From Adineta ricciae (Eukaryota; Rotifera; Eurotatoria; Adinetida; Adinetidae): a DNA stretch of 64,000 nt. The notes beneath the pieces are model-generated. The model saw only the letters and a list, made by a program, of their open reading frames with translations. It did not search any database and was not told where the DNA came from. Both the position numbers and the translations under genes were made by a program. Within the stretch, counting starts at the first letter, position 1. Each line of letters starts with the position of its first letter. Location: NCBI GenBank assembly GCA_905250025.1, contig CAJNOJ010000025.1:525632-589631 (forward strand), written 5' to 3'. Shown piece after piece: positions 14,608 through 25,125 of the stretch.

Positions 14608-16465
14608 TCATGCATATGAACCATTTGCTAAGAATCGTAATACATCAACAAGAAGATACGGTCTAAACGAAACGAAACGAAATCAATTAATTTCAAGTGA
14701 AATCAACTTGCAGACACTTACTGCGTCCGTTCTAATTGTTTCCATTGTTCCGTTACAAATACTTCTTTACTATATGTTTTGATAAATAGTAATAGATTAT
14801 CTTTTAACAGTTTTGAATTGTAAATATTCGCTCGAACCAACATTTCCGCAGCTGTTTCGAATGTAAACGTATCAATCAACGATTGTATACATAAATTTTT
14901 CAAATTTTCAATCGCATATTTGTCCGCTGCATATAGAAGATCCAACGCATTGATATCTAAATGTTTAATTTCATTATAATAAATAAACCGAAGCATTTCT
15001 TCGCAGATATCTTCAGATATATCATTGATTTCGATGATGTTCAAACGTGTTTCCAACATATCGGATAAAAACATCCGTTCGAATACTTCGCTCGCTAATG
15101 AAAGTATGCAGCGATGTACAGGAAATTCCTTCGCACCAACTTTGATTTTCACATCGGAGAACTTGCCAGTGTGAAACAATTCTTTGGTTATTGAAGAATT
15201 CTGTTTGGTATTCTTAGAGAAGACGTTCTCATCCAAGAGATTCAAACATAATTTCGAATTATCTTGTTGCCCGTAGAGCACAATACGTACGAAGAAAACC
15301 AGACATGGACTAGAATTATATTGTTGAGTGCAATCACTTAATTCTTTACTTGTAAATGGGTCGAACGTGTATTCATCCACGGGATCGAGGATATCACTCA
15401 TCTTTAATAGACGCGTGGAGAAATTGGCACGAACGAAGAATTCAATACGAAATTTGTAGGGAATATGTTTTTTCATTCGTAAACTTAGATGATATAACAT
15501 TAAAATCATGTTCTGTTCACGTTCAAGAGTTAACGATAATTGAAAACAATTGCTCAAATGAACGTAATGACGGTCTAATTTATGATCGAATGTAAAGATC
15601 GAACTTTCCAAACATTCGTCCTCATAACATAACTGAAAAGGAGAGAAGAATGCAGAATGAAACTTGTCGTCTTTGGACTAACTTTAGTTTTTGTATTGAA
15701 ATCATCAATAACCCATTGGTATGTAAAAGATGGTTCATCGATTGCTGTGTTTCCATTACGAACTTTGATTAAACGTAAATCATCACATCCCGATGCATCG
15801 CACATAGGACGTATTTGCAAAGTTATGGTCAATGACGGACATGATAGTAACCGATCACGTGATGATGAAATGTAGGATTTCAAGAAATTTGATATAACAT
15901 AATTTCCTATGATGAAAATGAATCATTGAGAACAGGAAATGATTTCAATGGGAATGGAGCTTTTACGTTTTATATCGAATGATTCACTCGGATCACAGTA
16001 GAAACTCGCATTTGACCAGGTGTATTTATAAATCTCTTCGCCATTGTATTCACACGTGACAACAACTTCTGCTTTTACCGTTCGTAATTTCGGCTACGAA
16101 AGCGAATCCTAACATTGAATTTATCGAAACGATTCAAAGGTTTCTTACCGTTATCATAAATACATAGAATTTCACGAAAATACTATTACGTTCACAATAC
16201 GATGGATACAATCGCATGATCCAACTAGAATGAACGAACAAAAGCAAATGATGTCGTGAAACTTTGTCGACAATATTCACCTTGTTGAGCAATTTGTACA
16301 CGGAAATAATTCCGTTGTATATTGATCGGCATCTCGACTGTGTTGTACATTTTTAATTAACCAGTTATGCTTGATTTCAACTAATGGTTCAGCAATGGAT
16401 GCTTGTTGTGAAGGTCGTAATACATTATTTGTTTCAGTCGTCGTGGACGGTGATCCGCTCGACAT
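14608..16465 (-). CDS. SPOP-like BTB/POZ protein with divergent MATH-like N-terminus
   Basis: A multi-exon gene starting MSSGSPSTTTETNN at 16465. The N-terminal half (IKHNWLIKN, then RIEFFVRANF) has the size and position of a MATH domain but is divergent. The BTB domain is clear: GKFSDVKIKVGAKEFPVHRC, ILSLASEVFERMF, then a BACK-like tail (LLYAADKYAIENLKNLC, AAEMLVRANIY). The last exon is found by splicing at the CA/GTAAGT near 14720. It adds PYLLVDVLRFLANGSYA and a stop at 14608-14610. Family members act as Cullin-3 substrate adaptors for ubiquitination. The upstream neighbour, DNAJC9, is divergent. The substrate is unknown. Confidence 0.8.
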
Positions 16466-16818
16466 TTTCAGTTAAATTTCTCTAGATCATTCAACTATTG
16501 ATGATACAGAACGACAAGTAGGAAAATAATGGTCTTCTGTCTGTAAATGTTTGTTCCTAGAGAGACGCGTTCGTTCTTTTTTTTTTCAATTTCTTCTCCA
16601 GTCGTCTAAAGAAGATCGATTCTGATTGGTCAATCAGCACGACGAATGGAAATTTGTGTATCTACCTTTCTGCCAGCTGACATTCAGTTATCCATTGGTG
16701 TATGGATTAGTTTATATAATTGTCAAATTCGTTTAAAAAGGAAAGAAAAACAAAGTGCCCGTGTATATAACGAACGTTCACATAGCCGGTTCTTTATTCA
16801 TTCGTCTAGTGAAATAAA
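16466..16818. promoter_or_regulatory. Divergent promoter between the BTB gene and DNAJC9
   Basis: A 353-nt interval serves two genes read away from each other. A TATATAA is at 16764-16770, 49 nt before the DNAJC9 ATG and correctly oriented for it. A poly-T run and an acceptor-like CGTCTAG lie nearby. No equivalent box is obvious for the minus-strand gene. Confidence 0.5.
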
Positions 16819-18041
16819 ATGCCAGTACAACGTGGTCTTGCACAAGAGTGTCAGCAACATTTTCAAACGTCGAATCTCTATGAGATCTTTTCGGTTCAAC
16901 GAACAGCAACCGATGCTCAAAGTACGATTTAGTTAATGAACCAAGAAACAGCACTTGCCCTTTTTACTTCTCGTTTAGTAAAAAAAGCGTATCGACAATT
17001 AGCTCTACGTTATCATCCTGATCGAACAGATATCGATCAGAAAGAGGAAGCGAAAACGAAATTTCAAATCATTGGCAAAGTCTATGCCATTCTCTCCGAT
17101 GAAGAAAAACGAAAGATTTACGATGATACCGGTAAGATTCGAAACTTTTCATCCAGCGCCTCCCAAAATTCATTTTCTGATTAGGTGCGATGGACGATGA
17201 TGATCTGGCAATGGGTGTAGATGATTGGTATGATTATTGCAAAAAGATGTTTCGAAAAGTAACGAAGAATGATTTGGTCGAATTCGAAAACAAATACAAA
17301 GGTACAAAGAGACGAAGAAAGAGAACGTCAGTCAAGTTTATATTTCAGGTTCGGACGAAGAAAAACGAGATTTAAAACGAATCTATGTTGAAGTCGCCGG
17401 TGACATGGATCAAATATTCGAAAGACATCTTCTAGCTTGTCTGGAAGATGAAGATCGCCTACGTTCAATGATTGATCAAATGATTGAAGACAACGAAGTA
17501 CCAGCATTCGATGCTTATACCAAAGAAACAAAAGCCAAACGAAATAAGCGCCATAAGAAGGTAAAAGATTTCGTATGACGGATGTTTCGTTATTATCAAT
17601 GAATTTGAATAGTTAACAAAAGAAGCAGCCGAAGCTGAGAAATTGATGAAAGAGCTCAACATTGGAAATGATAATGCTAGTCTCGAACGCGCCATACAAA
17701 TGCGGCAACAACAACGTGCCGGAACGAGTTTTTATGATCAACTTTTAGAAAAGTACGGGTCGAAAACAAGTAACGGAAACAAAAAGCGAGGAGCAAGTTC
17801 GCTAAACAACAACAAATCCAAGAAAACATCGGTCAACAACCATGGTAAACGCGCAGCGAAAACCGATGACGAAGACGAAGATCTCGATGACGATGATGGT
17901 GATGGTGATAGCAGTGAAACAGTAACGGACGATGAAGATGACAAACCAAAACAACGTAATTTATCGAAGAAACATGGAACAACGATGAAAAAGACACGTC
18001 GTCCTGCAGCTGGACATAAAAAACGCAAAATCTCTCATTGA
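16819..18041 (+). CDS. DNAJC9: DnaJ homolog subfamily C member 9
   Basis: This is a J-protein that in vertebrates works with HSP70 as a nuclear histone H3-H4 chaperone. Five exons (16819-16921, 16979-17131, 17185-17301, 17349-17560, 17613-18041) sum to 338 codons in one frame. An N-terminal J domain has the catalytic HPD (LRYHPDRTDID) and the following FQIIGKVYAILSD, very like human DNAJC9. Then come YCKKMFRKVTKNDLVEFE, the conserved GDMDQIFERHLLACLEDEDR and the helical C-terminal histone-binding region. The last 80 residues form a longer Lys/Asp-rich disordered tail than in human, with an acidic run (DEDEDLDDDDGDGD) and basic clusters suited to nuclear histone handling. Confidence 0.93.
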
Positions 18042-18207
18042 AAACAAAGAAGTCCACTCCCCAAGGACAATGTCTTCAAGATATGATTTAGTCAGATGAG
18101 CAAAAAATGGCAATTATGAATTCTAATAGTTCTTTTCCTTGGTGTATATTCTTTATTCATGAATAAATAGACATAAATGAGAAGAAAAGAAAAATCAAAC
18201 ATCTTTC

Positions 18208-18674
18208 TTATTGCTTTGTATTCCCATTTGAAAGAAGACTTAAACGTTGAAGAATATCATCAGCTTCGAAACGATTAAGTTCAATTAAATGATTGATCTC
18301 TTTAGTATTCTCATTTAAACACGCAGCATACAAATGATCAACCGTTGGAATTGGAATTTGTACTCTACGAATTCCCCGATGGATATCATTCGTCGCTGGA
18401 ACAATTCCTTCTCCCAACTACAACAAAATAAACTTATTACCAAAGTTCAAATAGACATCCTCGTTACTTGAGAATAGTCAAAATCAATCATCGTCTCGTA
18501 CACTCGACCGCGTAGAGTTTTCATATCGTTATGATCGAATTGGATTATATAATGATCTCGCGGTGGCATGGTTACAGATGAAATTCCACGTTGGACATGT
18601 GTAATTTTACTAATAAATGCAATTGAAGATTTTGGAATATGTTCAAGAGCTTTATCCTTGCCGTGTAGCACCAT
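18208..18674 (-). CDS. Unrecognised small conserved-looking protein
   Basis: Two exons joined by a 48-nt intron (18418-18465) give about 138 residues. I do not recognise the family. The first exon has KSSIAFISKITHVQRGI and VTMPPRDHYIIQFDHN. The second has a regular pattern of short helices (VDHLYAACLNENTKEINHL, then FEADDILQRLSLL). There is no signal peptide or membrane segment. The ATG at 18674 is chosen; the frame stays open upstream to about 18707 from a GTG. Good splice sites and even composition argue for a real gene. It converges with DNAJC9, leaving 166 nt between stops. Confidence 0.55.
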
Positions 18675-20070
18675 ATTATTCTTGCTTGATTGATAAAACA
18701 AATGCACGTCTCAATCTAATGCTATGATGAATGCATGACACACATCAAATGTGTATATATATGTTCCTATTTCGGATTTTTATCTGACGTTCGAGGAAAA
18801 TATCTTGGACATAATCTCATCTTCAATAGATCATCGAGTCTTTGAAATGACATTGTTGTCATGAATGTATCGAACTTGATCGATGAGATAAAGAGACATT
18901 AGTAGTCTAGTATTCTATTTGAGATTGATTAACTGTATTGAAACAAGTCCAAGCAAGAAAATCTTGAAGATTTCTATGAAATCTTTCTTTTTGTATGCAA
19001 TCAGGAACATTCTTTCGCATAAAGAACAAAAATGTGACGCGAAATGCTGAAACGATACTTAACTGAATAAGAAATCTTTATTCAATTGATTGATTAGCAT
19101 ATATAATGTTCGTGTGGGTGAGACGATCTGCTGGTATATGAAAGCCTCACTCCTCAATCTAATGTACAATGATCCTATCAGAAAAAAACTTTTGACAATT
19201 AATATTAGTAGAAGGTTTGTTATGTTTTTTGACATGGGAACAATGTTAATTCATAATTAGTTCATGTGACTTCTTGTTCTCATCGTTTTTCCTATCACGC
19301 AATTGATTTGTTCTTCTTCTTTCCGGCTAGATCCACACGAAATGTGAGCAATCTTAAATAGACTCTCGGACTCCTCATCACATATTCACAAGTTATGCGT
19401 GAGAAATCAACTTCCTTTTGTAAACTTTAGCAGATGCAATGAGATTCTCAAGTAATTAAATTTGTTTTCCTGATTAGAAAATACCTCTTCATTCGAGTGA
19501 CAAACGTCGACGTTTTTCATGCACATGTTGCCGCGCTGATTGACGTGGAAGGGAAATATGACTAACAGTTGTTAGTGTTTTGTTTTAGTTCATTTAATAA
19601 GCTACATAGTAAATGAGGAGGAGGAAACAAAAAGATAACAAAGGCATTTGCTTAGTGTTAGATAACTAGTAAAAGCCTTGCAATTCAGGTGGACGAGGAA
19701 AAAACGATTGATATAAATATGAGGGTCTTTTTCTTCTCGTTTTGCATTCGCCTAAAATTTATCGAAGAAAGAAAGCGAAAAACGAATGTCAGCTTCGATT
19801 ACTCACGTGTTTATATGTTTCATTGCATAAGCAAATACTGTCGTCGTCATTATCGTCTATGTGAAAATATTAGAAAGACTATTTCTTTTTTTGAGAGTTC
19901 TTTTCTGTTCAGATTATTTCTGCAAACTTGATCGATTATGTCTCATGTAAGTAGATGACAACTGCAACTATGAATAGAATAAATTATTTATCAAATTTCT
20001 CTTGTCTGAATAGAATAAAAAGATTCGAAAATTATCCTCCGGCCAAATCCGAGGTGTGTATGCGATTTGA
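18675..20070. other. Intergenic region and unresolved 5' end of the EF-hand gene
   Basis: No gene is recognised up to about 19930. At 19938 an ATG-TCT-CAT followed by GTAAGT could be exon 1 of the calmodulin-like gene. A further possible exon starts about 20016 after a CTGAATAG acceptor and reads NKKIRKLSSGQIRG. Joining it to the EF-hand frame would need an intron of only about 24-28 nt, so I leave it out of the CDS. Confidence 0.35.
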
Positions 20071-20756
20071 ATGATTTCTAGACGTGTCGATTGTCCAAAT
20101 GATTTAGAACTTCGACAGGCATTTGACTTATTTGATACCGACCACAGCGGAGGAATCTCGGTGATGGAATTAAAATCCGCCTTGGGGGCGCTGGGTGTGA
20201 CTGTTAGCGACCAAGAAGCACGTCAGATGTTTTCAGCAATTGATATTGATAGTAAAGAAAATAAATTTTTGATGAATCGACACCATGTTCTATGATTTTT
20301 CTCTTCTAGAGAACGGTTTGTCATATCAAATATGACTGAATGTCAGCACTGAACTTTTGTTTGTTAATGTAGGTCGAATTGAATTCGATGAATTCGTTGA
20401 AGTTGTTGCCGATTCGTATTTCAAAAAGTTCTCTCGTTCGGAAATTCTCGAAGCATTTCGGCGATTTGACCACAATCATGACGGTTATATCGAAGCGGAT
20501 GAGTTGAAGAATATTCTCGCACGACTTGGTCGAAATTTTTCAGCAGATGAAGTAAACGACGATTTCATGTCACATCAACGTTAATTATTGATGTCTGATT
20601 TAGATTCGACGCATGATTGCACAAGTTGATCGAGATGGAAACGGAAAAATCTCGATTGAGGGTAAAGAATCGATCATTCCACAAGGTGTATTGTATTTTC
20701 TTCGCGTTTATCTCCTCTCTTTTATAGAATTTGCTGCACTTGTTGAAAGAGAATAA
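20071..20756 (+). CDS. Calmodulin/centrin-like protein with four EF-hands
   Basis: A calcium sensor of about 150 residues from five exons: 20071-20251, 20310-20315, 20373-20551, 20604-20661 and 20728-20756, summing to 151 codons. All four calcium loops are complete: DTDHSGGISVME, DIDKNGRIEFDE, DHNHDGYIEADE and DRDGNGKISIEE. Each has acid at loop positions 1 and 12. The second loop is whole only if the 6-nt exon is included. Length and spacing fit the calmodulin/troponin C/centrin superfamily, but there is no long centrin N-terminus, and identity to calmodulin is modest. The start is uncertain: the ATG at 20071 (MISRRVDCPND) is in frame, but an earlier exon is possible. Which target it regulates cannot be told. 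Confidence 0.82.
20310..20315 (+). other. 6-nt microexon of the EF-hand gene
   Basis: AGAACG is flanked by TTCTCTTCTAG upstream and GTTTGT downstream. It sits between a 58-nt intron (20252-20309) and a 57-nt intron (20316-20372). Splicing A|AGAACG|GT yields Lys-Asn-Gly and completes the second EF-hand loop. Skipping it keeps the frame but deletes two loop residues. Confidence 0.75.
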
Positions 20757-21693
20757 TGACACCGAATGAAAAATCTCAACATTTGAACATAGAAGACACA
20801 AACGCCGTTTTTCTTGTTAGATTTGTTATTTGATTAGATTGTAACCGACAAAGAATCTGTGTAAACTTTTTGTTTGTTGTGTGTATTTGTAAAATGTTTC
20901 CTATTCGATCAATTAATGGCTCGGTTCTTCGCGTTTTTTTTTTCGTTTTCTCCACAGTTTACATTCTCGATTCTTCCGTTTTTCTTTTCTGTAATCATAT
21001 TTATCTGAATACAGAACAAGGAGGAAAGAAATACGTTAAAATGCATCATAATGGATTGTGAGTGTGTGTGTACGCTCAAGCAACACACTCTTCAATTGCT
21101 TACAAGAAGAGAGAGAGAGAGGAAAGCGAATGACGCATATATATATATGCATGTAAGTTTTTTCTTTGCCTTGTCAAAAGAACGAGGTCGACAATGCGAA
21201 GAGAATAGTGTGTGTAACTCATTTTCTCGTCATCTTTTTTCCGTCTGCCAAATACAATCGTTCTCATATTGCACTGTTATCGTTTCGGTCGAGCCAGAAG
21301 AAAATATTTGACTTCTCTCTTTCTCGCATTCTGTGTATATTTAGTCATCGCTGCATCTCTCATTCTCTCTCTCCCCCGTTCTTCTTCGTCCCGTCTTCTC
21401 TTTTCTAGTTGCCTTAACCACGATGACAACCAACTAAAAATAACAACAATAAATAGTAAGCAGATCCATTAGGGAAGTAAATATTATTAGTTTTGCTTTG
21501 GAGAAGAAGAAATCGAACGATAGCGAATCTCTAACGTCACTACCTAAGAACGAAGGTGAACTAAACGAGTATTCTTCATCATCAAGATGAAAACGAGAAA
21601 AATTGGTTGTATATACGCACATTTATATATATTTTTTAAGATAAAAAAGCAGCGACAATTGCTAAGGTAAAAGATAACGAAAAAAAGAAGAAG
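20757..21693. other. Intergenic, low-complexity
   Basis: Pyrimidine-rich sequence with short GA and CT repeats (GAGAGAGA near 21108-21122, CTCTCTCTC near 21363-21373). Several overlapping small ORFs come from this composition. I see no gene. Confidence 0.45.
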
Positions 21694-22667
21694 ATGAAGT
21701 TTCAACGGCGCATTCTTCCTCCACATTCACCAACTTATCTCGAAATGGAAGAATACACGACACCATCATCTTCAAGACATTCAAGTAATACAGATGAATT
21801 ACTTTCAACAATGTTCGATAATTTCTTATTCTTTATTTAGTATCCATAAATGGATCGACAAGTGACTTAAGTGAGTTAGGAAGTGTTTATTGCCTATCAA
21901 CAATAGCAAAACAAAGATCTGATTCTTTGACGAATCTATTCCATATGTCGGAAGACAGTACATCATTATCAAACCTAAGTATTGCATCATATTCATTATC
22001 CCAACATTCCTGTGAAAATGGATCTTACATCAACCCGGCCACCCATTTAAGTACATCCCCAGTCACCTTATCCACGCCTTGTCAACAACAATCTACATCT
22101 ATAAATCACGGATCTGATAAAATTTCTCGAAAACAATACAGTTCATCGTATCGAAGTTTAACTGAAGAATCATCATCGCCGATAACGATACGACGGATTA
22201 ATCCTAATCTGAATAATAACAGTTCACGTCGTAGTGGTGATTCAACGCGTCATTATCATTTCTCGACAAATCTAAGTGGAAGTTCGTCGACAACGAGTAG
22301 CCAAAAAAGTTTTCCAATCAAAACAGCTGAGACAGTTTTAAACACCATTGGAATCAACACATCAGCAGTATTAAATGATGATTTAACTGATAAATGTGGC
22401 TTGATCGCACATGATGCAAATGATATCGAAAACAACGATGATAATGCGAACTATAATAACATCATAAGCAAAAGCAATCTTCATGATGATAATCAAAGTT
22501 TTTGTGATAGTCATTATGTGGATAGTTCAGATGAAAATGATTTGGAGATGATTTCATCTCGAAATGCATCGTCAGGCACAAGTCAAACCGGTCGAGGTTT
22601 GCGTAAAACAGTTTTGAACAACGTGGATCGATTGTTAAATTCTGGCAATAAACAAATAAAACTTTAA
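21694..22667 (+). CDS. Unrecognised Ser/Asn-rich protein
   Basis: Two exons joined by a roughly 53-nt intron (about 21787-21839) give a protein of about 305 residues. The N-terminus is MKFQRRILPPHSPTYLEMEE. The rest is dominated by Ser, Thr, Asn and Asp, with no recognised domain, signal peptide or membrane segment. Its last segment (RGLRKTVLNNVDRLLNSGNK) is the only part with regular helical character and may be a short binding motif. The protein looks largely disordered. The clean splice junction and the 300-codon frame support a real gene. Confidence 0.55.
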
Positions 22668-22918
22668 ATCAATCCAGAACAGACAATTTTCAAGAGAAAA
22701 AAAAAGAAACATTACTGTGATGTGTTCATAGAACTAAACGTTTCATTTTTGTTTTCCTCTGTTTATTTGTTATTAAAAACATTCAAAGAACATTGTGCAA
22801 CAATCTGTATCATATCGTTTTATTGTTTCCAATTAAAATTTATTCGATATCACAAGAAAATGATAAGATTATCTTATGTTGTTTTTCTCTTTCTCTTTAG
22901 TCGATTCAAAAGCAAGTC

Positions 22919-23932
22919 ATGACAACGAACTCATCAGAACAGGTACACGAACCAGCCGACTTATCGTTCAATTCGAAGCCGATCGGTGATTTATTTGGAC
23001 AATTGCCAGTCAATCCAGACAATTTTGCTCGTTGTTTATTATCCGAAGATCAAGTTGCGTTTTACAGAGCCAACGGATACTTGAATCAAGTGCGTGTCTT
23101 AACCGATGAACAATGTAATCGTCTCATCGATGAATACAAACGATTTCTTCTATGGAGTGATCATCATCATTCGACTCATGGGAAAGATGATGCACATCGA
23201 TTGGATTTTCCGGAAAAAGATCTTCTCTACGAATACCACTCAAATCAAAGCGCCGATCCCAATCAAGTCGTTACACACATGTTAGGTCATTGGAGAGTTT
23301 CACCTTTATTTCACGATCTTCTCTTTCTACCGGCCATTACAGTCGCAACATCGCAATTACTTGCCGCCGTTCATCCATCTCAACAAACATTACTTCCTGT
23401 TCGTTTTTGGCACGATCAATTATTTGCTAAACCGCCACAACACGGCGGAGAAGTCGCCTGGCATCAAGATTACTCGTACTGGACACGTACAGAACCGATG
23501 CAACATATCACAGTTCATATTGCATTAGATGATCAAACAGAAGAAAACGGTGCAATACATTATGTTCCTGGCTCGCATCATTGGCATCGGATCGAAGATG
23601 GTAGAGAAGTACCACTGCCCATCACAGATATTGATTTCAAAGATATGGAAAGTATTAAGAAGGTTTTAACCAGTGAAGAACTTGCTCAATTTCAACCATT
23701 ACCTGCCTTATTGAAGAAAGGTCATGCGTCATTTCATCATCCACTTACTGTCCATGGCTCATATGCAAATCGCTCATCACAACCACGACGTGCAGCTGTA
23801 TTAAATTATTTTGTCGAAGGCACACGAAGTGATACCGATGAACCACTTCTAAAAGGTATACCAGCTGTTCTGCGTGGCGAACCTTTAAACAACCGGTTCT
23901 TTCCGTTAGTTTTTGATCCAAAATGGATGTAA
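22919..23932 (+). CDS. Phytanoyl-CoA dioxygenase (PHYH) family oxygenase
   Basis: A 337-residue intronless gene. It is a non-haem Fe(II)/2-oxoglutarate oxygenase of the PhyH fold. The metal triad is visible: HQD in GGEVAWHQDYSYWTRTEPMQ and the distal His in HHPLTVHGSYAN. The 2-oxoglutarate-binding Arg lies in the following SSQPRRAAVLNYF. ENGAIHYVPGSHHWHR is the family's characteristic strand. There is no peroxisomal N-terminal PTS2-like sequence and no C-terminal PTS1 (it ends DPKWM), so it is probably not phytanoyl-CoA hydroxylase itself. The substrate is unknown. Lack of introns among intron-rich neighbours raises horizontal origin. An acceptor-like TCTCTTTAG lies 17 nt before the ATG. Confidence 0.88.
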   Translation: MTTNSSEQVHEPADLSFNSKPIGDLFGQLPVNPDNFARCLLSEDQVAFYRANGYLNQVRVLTDEQCNRLIDEYKRFLLWSDHHHSTHGKDDAHRLDFPEKDLLYEYHSNQSADPNQVVTHMLGHWRVSPLFHDLLFLPAITVATSQLLAAVHPSQQTLLPVRFWHDQLFAKPPQHGGEVAWHQDYSYWTRTEPMQHITVHIALDDQTEENGAIHYVPGSHHWHRIEDGREVPLPITDIDFKDMESIKKVLTSEELAQFQPLPALLKKGHASFHHPLTVHGSYANRSSQPRRAAVLNYFVEGTRSDTDEPLLKGIPAVLRGEPLNNRFFPLVFDPKWM

Positions 23933-25125
23933 AAGTCATTTTTGTATGTCACACCTTATTTATCAACTTTTACCCGCCCATCACTTCTTTCCCTTTCACA
24001 ATTCGAATGTATGCAATAGTAGTAGATAATAGTTCGAATGACGTTCAATTTTTTTTTCAGGCAGATAAAAGCAGAAGAATTGCAATTTTTTCACGTATGT
24101 TTTCATTGTAAGTCAACGAAGAGGAGAAAAGGAATGATTTTAAAAAAATATATGTGCCCAAATACTATTCATTCACGATTTCTTTCATTAATCAAACAAA
24201 TTGCTTACTTAGCTGTTACTGCCAATGGTCTTCTCGAAGATTACATATAGACAAAGTGCTGTTAAAGCGATACATATGTTTCTATCATAAATGAAACTAA
24301 TTGTAATCAAATATCAAGGACTAGAGCGTTTTCTCAAGACCATCACCGACATGAGTCGATTGTATTTGTATAAATTACCTTGAAAATGTATTCGATATGA
24401 TTGTTGCTTGTACATGTGATCGCGTCATATCATCTCGCGTCATACGATCGAAGACACAATGGAAATCAATAAGCAATGGTAATTTATGCTCTATAAACAT
24501 TATTCATCGAGTCAACTGTGAGCTGGATATTCTATATGTCAAGAAAAACACGTTAAAACAATTAAGGAAACGTCCCGAAAGATTTCATGCCAGGTTCAAT
24601 CTTCATTCATGTTGAAAAGAGATCAAAGTCAGTGACATTTTAAAGATCATGTCAGAACTGCTTGTCGAGAACTATATGTCAGCGCTTCGTGCTTCTCTGC
24701 TATTACAGATTTGTGAAATTAAAGGGTTGATAGACATAATTGTCAACCGAAATGATTGAGAGTAGTCATTGTGCACAAATGTTAAAGACAAATCTACTTG
24801 ACTCTTTCAATCCTTTGACATTTCCACATTCTCATCGATAGTAAACATTGAGAAGACGTTCATTTTCATTCAGTTTATTATTCCAACAAACAAAAACTGC
24901 TATAAATCAAACATAGATTGCTTAGAAAAAGAGAAATGCAAAACGATTGAAGACTAATAATACTAAATTAGCATAAATAGAACGGCTAATGAAATGTATA
25001 ATAAAACAAATCAGTTGCACTGCTTTTGTCATTGTCAATTTTCTTTTCACACTCACAAGACACCAAAATCTAAAAAGAAAAACATTGTCTGTCAAAGCAA
25101 GATGTCAGCTAACCATTCGTTTTAG
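23933..25125. other. Convergent intergenic region
   Basis: This is between the 3' ends of the dioxygenase and prolyl 4-hydroxylase genes. It has AT-rich 3' UTR-like sequence and small chance ORFs. I see no feature. Confidence 0.5.

Noticed and set aside
20016..20096. Extra 5' exon of the EF-hand gene joined by a 24-28 nt intron
   Set aside because: That intron would be too short to splice and the canonical donors do not restore the frame.
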